Under the pieces are notes generated by a model. That model had not been told where the DNA came from. It saw only the letters and a program-made list of their open reading frames with translations, and searched no databases. DNA of 64,000 bases, taken from positions 7,095,574 through 7,159,573 of the forward strand of contig OZ020267.1 in NCBI GenBank assembly GCA_963971225.1. Direction: 5' to 3'. This document shows positions 59,020 to 64,000 of the stretch, piece after piece. Origin of the DNA: Melieria omissa (lineage: Eukaryota > Arthropoda > Insecta > Diptera > Ulidiidae). Positions within the stretch are counted from its first letter, which is position 1. Each line of letters opens with the position of its first letter. Made by a program: the position numbers and the translations under genes.

Positions 59020-60974
59020 ATTTCTGACTACGAGCATCTAATTGTGGCTGTTTCAGCTCTTTTTCTAGGACCTTGACACTTAACACCTTCTGCTGATTCT
59101 GTCCCATCACTATCATTATTTAAGTCTAATATATTTCTAGTCCTCGATTAGCTTCAGCACATTAAAGGATCCTCGCACTTTTCCTTCATCTGATCACAAA
59201 TCATCTCGATCATGACTTGAGTCCCATAGCTTTCTGATCCTCGAGTTTCTTAGCTGACGTTAAGCATCTATTTCGGAATTTTTTATTGCTTCAGTACTTC
59301 TTTTCAGTTTCATGGCACTTTTCCCACCCGTTAATTCTGAGTCATCACAATCAGTTCAGTCTGGTAGAATTCTGGTTCTCAAGTAGCTTTTGAGCTAACT
59401 ACGAGCATCTATTTTCGGCTGCTTCAGCTCTTTTTCTAGGACCTTGACACCTCGCTATTTCTGAGTCATCACGATCATTAGCTAATTCTGATGGATTGCT
59501 AGTCCTCGATTAGTTTCAGCACTTTAAAGGATCCTGACACTTTTTGCTTCAGGTGATAACGAATCATTTCGATTATGACTTGAGTCCGATAGCTTTCTGA
59601 TCCTCGATTTTCTTAGCTGGCTGTGGATACCTATGTCAGAATTTTGGATTGCTTCAGTACTTCTTTCCAGTATTATCACATTTTCCGCTCCCGTTGATTC
59701 TGAGTCATCTCGATCATCAGTTCAGTCTGGTGGAATTCTGGTCTTCAAGAAGCTTCTTAGCTAACTACGAGCATCTATTTATGGCTGCTTCAGCTCTTTT
59801 TTTCTAGGACCTTGGCACTTGACACCTCTGATTCTGAGTCATCACGATCATTAGTTAACTCTGATAGCTTTCTGATCCTCGAGTTCCTTCGCTGCATTTA
59901 AGCATCTATTTCGCAGTTTTAGACTGCTTCAGCTCTTCTTTCCAGGATCCAAAGTATTTCTTACAATTATAATCATGAGCTGAGTCTGTCAGTTTTCTGA
60001 TTCTTCAGTAGCTTCTTGGCTATTTCAGAATTTTGGTATGCTTCAGCACTTCTTTCCAGGACCCAGACTCTTTTCCACAACTGATCACAAGTAATCATAC
60101 TAAAGAGTTGCGTCTGCCAGATTTCGAATCCTCTAGTAGTTCCTTAGCTGCCTGTAACCATATATTTCGAACTGCTTTAGTCCTTTTTTTCAGGACCCTG
60201 ACACGTTTTCACAGCTGATCACGAGTCATGACGATCATGAGTTGAGTCTGGGAGATTTCGGAACCTCGAGTAGATTCCAAGCTGACTGTGGCAATCTATT
60301 TTGGACTGCTTTAGCCCGTCTTTCCAGGACCCAAACTCTTTTCCATAACTGATCACAAGTCATCATAATAATTCGTTGCGTCTGCCAGATTTCGAATCCT
60401 CCAGTAGCTCCTTAGCTGGCTGTAAGCATCTATTTTGGATTGCTTTAGCCCTTTTTTCAGAACCCTGACACGTTCTCACAGCTGATTGCGAGTCATGGCG
60501 ATCATAAGTTGAGTCTGGTAGATTTCTAAACCTCGAGTCGATTCTTAGCTGGCTGTGGGTATGTATTTTGAACTGCTTGAGCGCTTCTTTTCAGGACCCT
60601 GGCACGTTTTCACAGCTGATGACGAGTAATAACGATCACGAGTTGAGTCTGGTAGATTTCTGATCCTTGAGTAGATTCTAAGCTGACTGTGAGCATCTAT
60701 TTTGGACTGCTTTAGCCCTTCTTTTCACTGCTTTAGCCCTTCTTTTCACTGCTTCAGCCCTTCTTTTCACTGCTTCAGCCCTTCTTTTCAGGACCCTGAC
60801 ATTTCCTTAACTGATCGCGAGTCATCATAATAATGAGTTGAGTTTGGTAGATTTCTGTCTTCGAGTATATTCTAAGCTGACTGTGGGCATCTATTTCAAA
60901 ATTGTAAAATGCGTCAGCACATCTTTGCAAGACCCTAATACGGTTTTCCCCAGCTGATCACATTGGATCACGAG
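59020..60974. repeat. Copy B version of the ~150-bp tandem array
   Basis: Same units and order as 51476-53430, including the four 21-bp copies at 60706-60789. Confidence 0.9.
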
Positions 60975-63355
60975 CGAGCTTTACTCAATTTGGTCCTTCT
61001 ATCGAAGAGGTGTGGTTGTCCGAAAGGTATCACAGATGGATTTTGTCTCAAGTGGGGTCAGTTTGCTTCGTGTGTTTATGCTCCTCTGAAATAGTACAAA
61101 ATTTGATTAGGAGGGATTTTTACACTGTTTTCAGTTAAGGATGTTCACGCACGTTTAAAAAATGCTGTGAGTTGCTTTACAAATTTGATTCACAACTGTG
61201 CAAAAAGAGTTAAGATAGTAAAACTTATCTTAATGGATCGTATATTTAGTTATAGCTCAGTAAGACGATCCATCAAGGCAAATTAAACTATAATCGGTAA
61301 TGTAAAAAACTGCATCAAACGAGTGGCCTTCCAAATCGAAAAATTTGAATTGAAGTTCTTCGAATGAACTCATTGTTGATCTTTTCTGTTGGCTAAATTT
61401 AGCATTCATTTGGACAGACTCACAAAAAATTTGATTATTTTCTTAATTCTAAGTAAATATTCCAGTTAGAGTTAATATAGTGAAATCATTATAAAGGTTG
61501 ACCCACAGCACGCCTGGAGAAATGTGCTGCGTAATGAATATAAGACTATGTTCAAAATTCATTTCAGTGCCCATATCGGATCGCTACTTTTATAATAACT
61601 CAATCATTTTTAGAAAATTTTCAATATAAAGTAAATATTTTGTATAATTTTAATCGTTTTCCGTGTTGTAGAGCTTAATTAGTGCCCTTAGCAATCAGTT
61701 TTAATTATACTTGTTTTGCTGCAATGAAAGTCGTAGATATATATTGTTTCTCGTTCATAACTTCACAAGGCCTGATCAGAATACAGCACTACGGCTTCTT
61801 GAACCACTAAACTATTGCAGTACTGTTTTCAAATCTATGAAAAACAAGAAAAGTTTATCGACTCCATTGTTCGATAAGTGAATATATATGTACATATAGT
61901 AGGGCCTTCACTACGAGGTTCAAAATACTCTACACACACGCAGGAATTTTATGACGTAATCTATATATATATTCTTCGATACATATTGCATGTTTGCCCG
62001 AAAACCCAATGTAAATCAGAATCAATGGAACAGGTAATTTTGATCCTGACGGTCTTCAAGCAAGCAAGTAATGTGTATTGATTGGAATATAGAAATAATT
62101 CTGATAGTCCTACACACTCACACCATTTCTACTCTACAAGTGAAGCCAGAGAGCGCGAGAGAGAATAGATTTAGACTTGAAAATATTTAGTTGTAGTTTA
62201 AAGAAGAAACAAAAATTTCCTTTCCTTAGAATCTATTGATCGTACACTATGTATTAGATACTTTAGGGAATTTCCAAAACCATACATATTGGAATATGCA
62301 AAAAAGCATGCTCTATGAAAATATTTCGAAAATATTGCAGTTTGACATTGTAGCGTTTCACAACTCTGCATTGAACATAAATGACTGCTTGATATCTCGT
62401 TTAGCTCATGAACTTTCGAACTTCTGCAACGTGTACGTGAATAGGAAAAGCGTGCTAGAATTTTGTGAAAAGTGCTCAAAAATATTTGTATACTTATTTT
62501 CACAAATTTATACGACTTAAGTATGTATTCATTATTTGTAATATTTTTATATACACAAATATTTGATATGGAAAATCTATATTTTTTAATTATGCATAGT
62601 TTTTGTAAATATTTTATGTACAACGATATACTGAAATTTATGTTTTCTGAAAACTAAAGATATTTTGTGCTCAAATAATGTTCTACAATACAAAAAGTAT
62701 ACCGATTTACAAATAATTTATAGTGATTTTGCTAAAATGTATAAAGCACTTTCAGCACGACGATTTTTTCGTATAATTCAAGAGTATTTATGTTTTAAGA
62801 AAATGCAAATCCATGTTGCACATTTCGCTGCCTAAGATTTCCGAGTTTCTAGTGCAGAAATCCGTCACAACAGTAAACGAATGTCGTATGTTGCATGGCA
62901 CTAAGTGGCACGTGCGACAACTGTTTACTCGGTTAATGATTGTGAGAATTTAATGCTTTTGTTCAAAATAAAATAACTAATCAAATTCAAGACACATATT
63001 TTAGCATAACTTTCAACACCAGCGCAACAATTTTGAACAATTTCAAAATGTCAACAATTACAATAAATTTAAGACAAATTTCACTATTACCAGTTGATGG
63101 AAGTCTATGCAATAGACAATTCTTTGGTCTTTGTCTGCTTATGGAATTTCAATAAAGTGAGATATCTGAAGCTTAAACCAACACTGTGTTTTAACTCTAA
63201 ACCAGTGATGTCCATTGGGCTGCTCGCGATGCGGCGGTGGGAAACATGTACAAAGGGAATCTGTAACCTTTTATGAAGCAAACGAGTAAAGTGTATTGAT
63301 CGGAATATATGGATTTAAGGCAGAGTAGGCGTCGCTGACACTTGCGAGCAACAAA

Positions 63356-63574
63356 ATGGCCATCACTGCACTGAAAAATTTTTATTTATTGCTTCTAGCA
63401 TTGTCCATTCCATTTGTCCAGTTTTTTCCATCCTTCTCAGCAGCAGCAACCTGTAACCTATATTGCCAATTTGCTCACATACAATCATCTCCAGTAATGC
63501 CACAAGTAATATACATTGGTCTGATCGCTGCAATGAAATTTTTAATTATTATTTCTAAACATAAAATTTATTGA
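63356..63574 (+). CDS. Second copy of the possible 72-codon peptide
   Basis: Identical in sequence to the ORF at 55812-56030, with the same start context. Same caution applies: it is a hydrophobic ORF in AT-rich DNA. Confidence 0.22.
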   Translation: MAITALKNFYLLLLALSIPFVQFFPSFSAAATCNLYCQFAHIQSSPVMPQVIYIGLIAAMKFLIIISKHKIY

Positions 63575-64000
63575 ATATGTTTTAACAATATTTATTGCTG
63601 ACACTGAAATATTTGGTACTGTTTAGTGCCTTTGTAGTAAGGTTTGCTTTAGAATGCCTTATCCCTTAATTTTAATTTCAACTGTAAGCCTAAAGATATA
63701 CAATGAATTTAATAAATCACTTGCTGCACCACCAACTTTCGTGTCGTTTAATTTTGCTGCCATATTTGTAGTTGCAGTAATGTTCCGTTATGAGAGGAAA
63801 TGGGGAACTTATCATCTGCACCAAATTTCTAATAAAATGTTTAAAAAATAATAATAAATGTTAATAAATAAGAAATATGAGTTTCAAATTCTTGGAAATG
63901 ACTTTCTAGTTTCAAACAACTTGCCTTCCCAAACTCGCTTTAAAGTTAACAAATTCCTTCAAGTGGTATTCGAAGTAACAGAAATGCTACACCATCCAAT

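Larger units (their letters stand above)
57875..64000. repeat. Duplicated block, copy B (runs off the window)
   Basis: Matches 50748-56456 almost base for base in the same orientation, including every variant unit of the internal tandem array. It differs by a 417-bp tandem duplication near the left end and a base change at 58190. Nothing in it was recognised as a gene beyond the small ORF at 63356. Confidence 0.97.

Overview
The window looks like a piece of a higher dipteran (fly) nuclear genome. It is AT-rich, full of CAA/GTT and CA/GT runs, and packed with degenerate transposons, MITEs, tRNA-derived SINEs and tandem arrays. One gene is certain: the 3' coding exon of frayed (fray, the OSR1/SPAK kinase) at 46768-48833 on the + strand. 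Its splice acceptor implies upstream exons that I could not identify. I did not assign a species; the transposon load suggests a genome larger than that of Drosophila melanogaster.

Layout. Bases 1-1016 hold a broken mariner. Bases 1925-9000 hold non-LTR fragments, a ~255-bp tandem array, a Tc1-type element (6717-8022) carrying a solo LTR, and a SINE. Bases 10.4-18.2 kb hold a nested hAT/piggyBac/mariner stack, a complete piggyBac MITE and a Harbinger-like element with a palindromic MITE inside it. Bases 18.6-30.8 kb hold more SINEs, a 33-bp minisatellite and 3' ends of I-like non-LTR elements. Bases 33.5-44.5 kb hold three large tandem arrays and four MITEs, separated by GC-richer, probably native intronic sequence. 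Then come the fray exon and its 3' UTR (to about 50.04 kb).

Downstream of fray, bases 50748-56456 are repeated almost base for base at 57875-64000, including a ~2 kb internal tandem array. The spacer holds a probable first coding exon of an unrecognised gene (56848-56971). The second copy also carries a private 417-bp tandem duplication at its left end. This is either a very young segmental duplication or an assembly duplication.

Functionally, only fray (WNK-SPAK/OSR1-cation chloride cotransporter signalling) can be assigned a cellular role. Every transposase or RT reading frame seen here is broken. No intact virus, tRNA gene, rRNA gene or CRISPR array was found.
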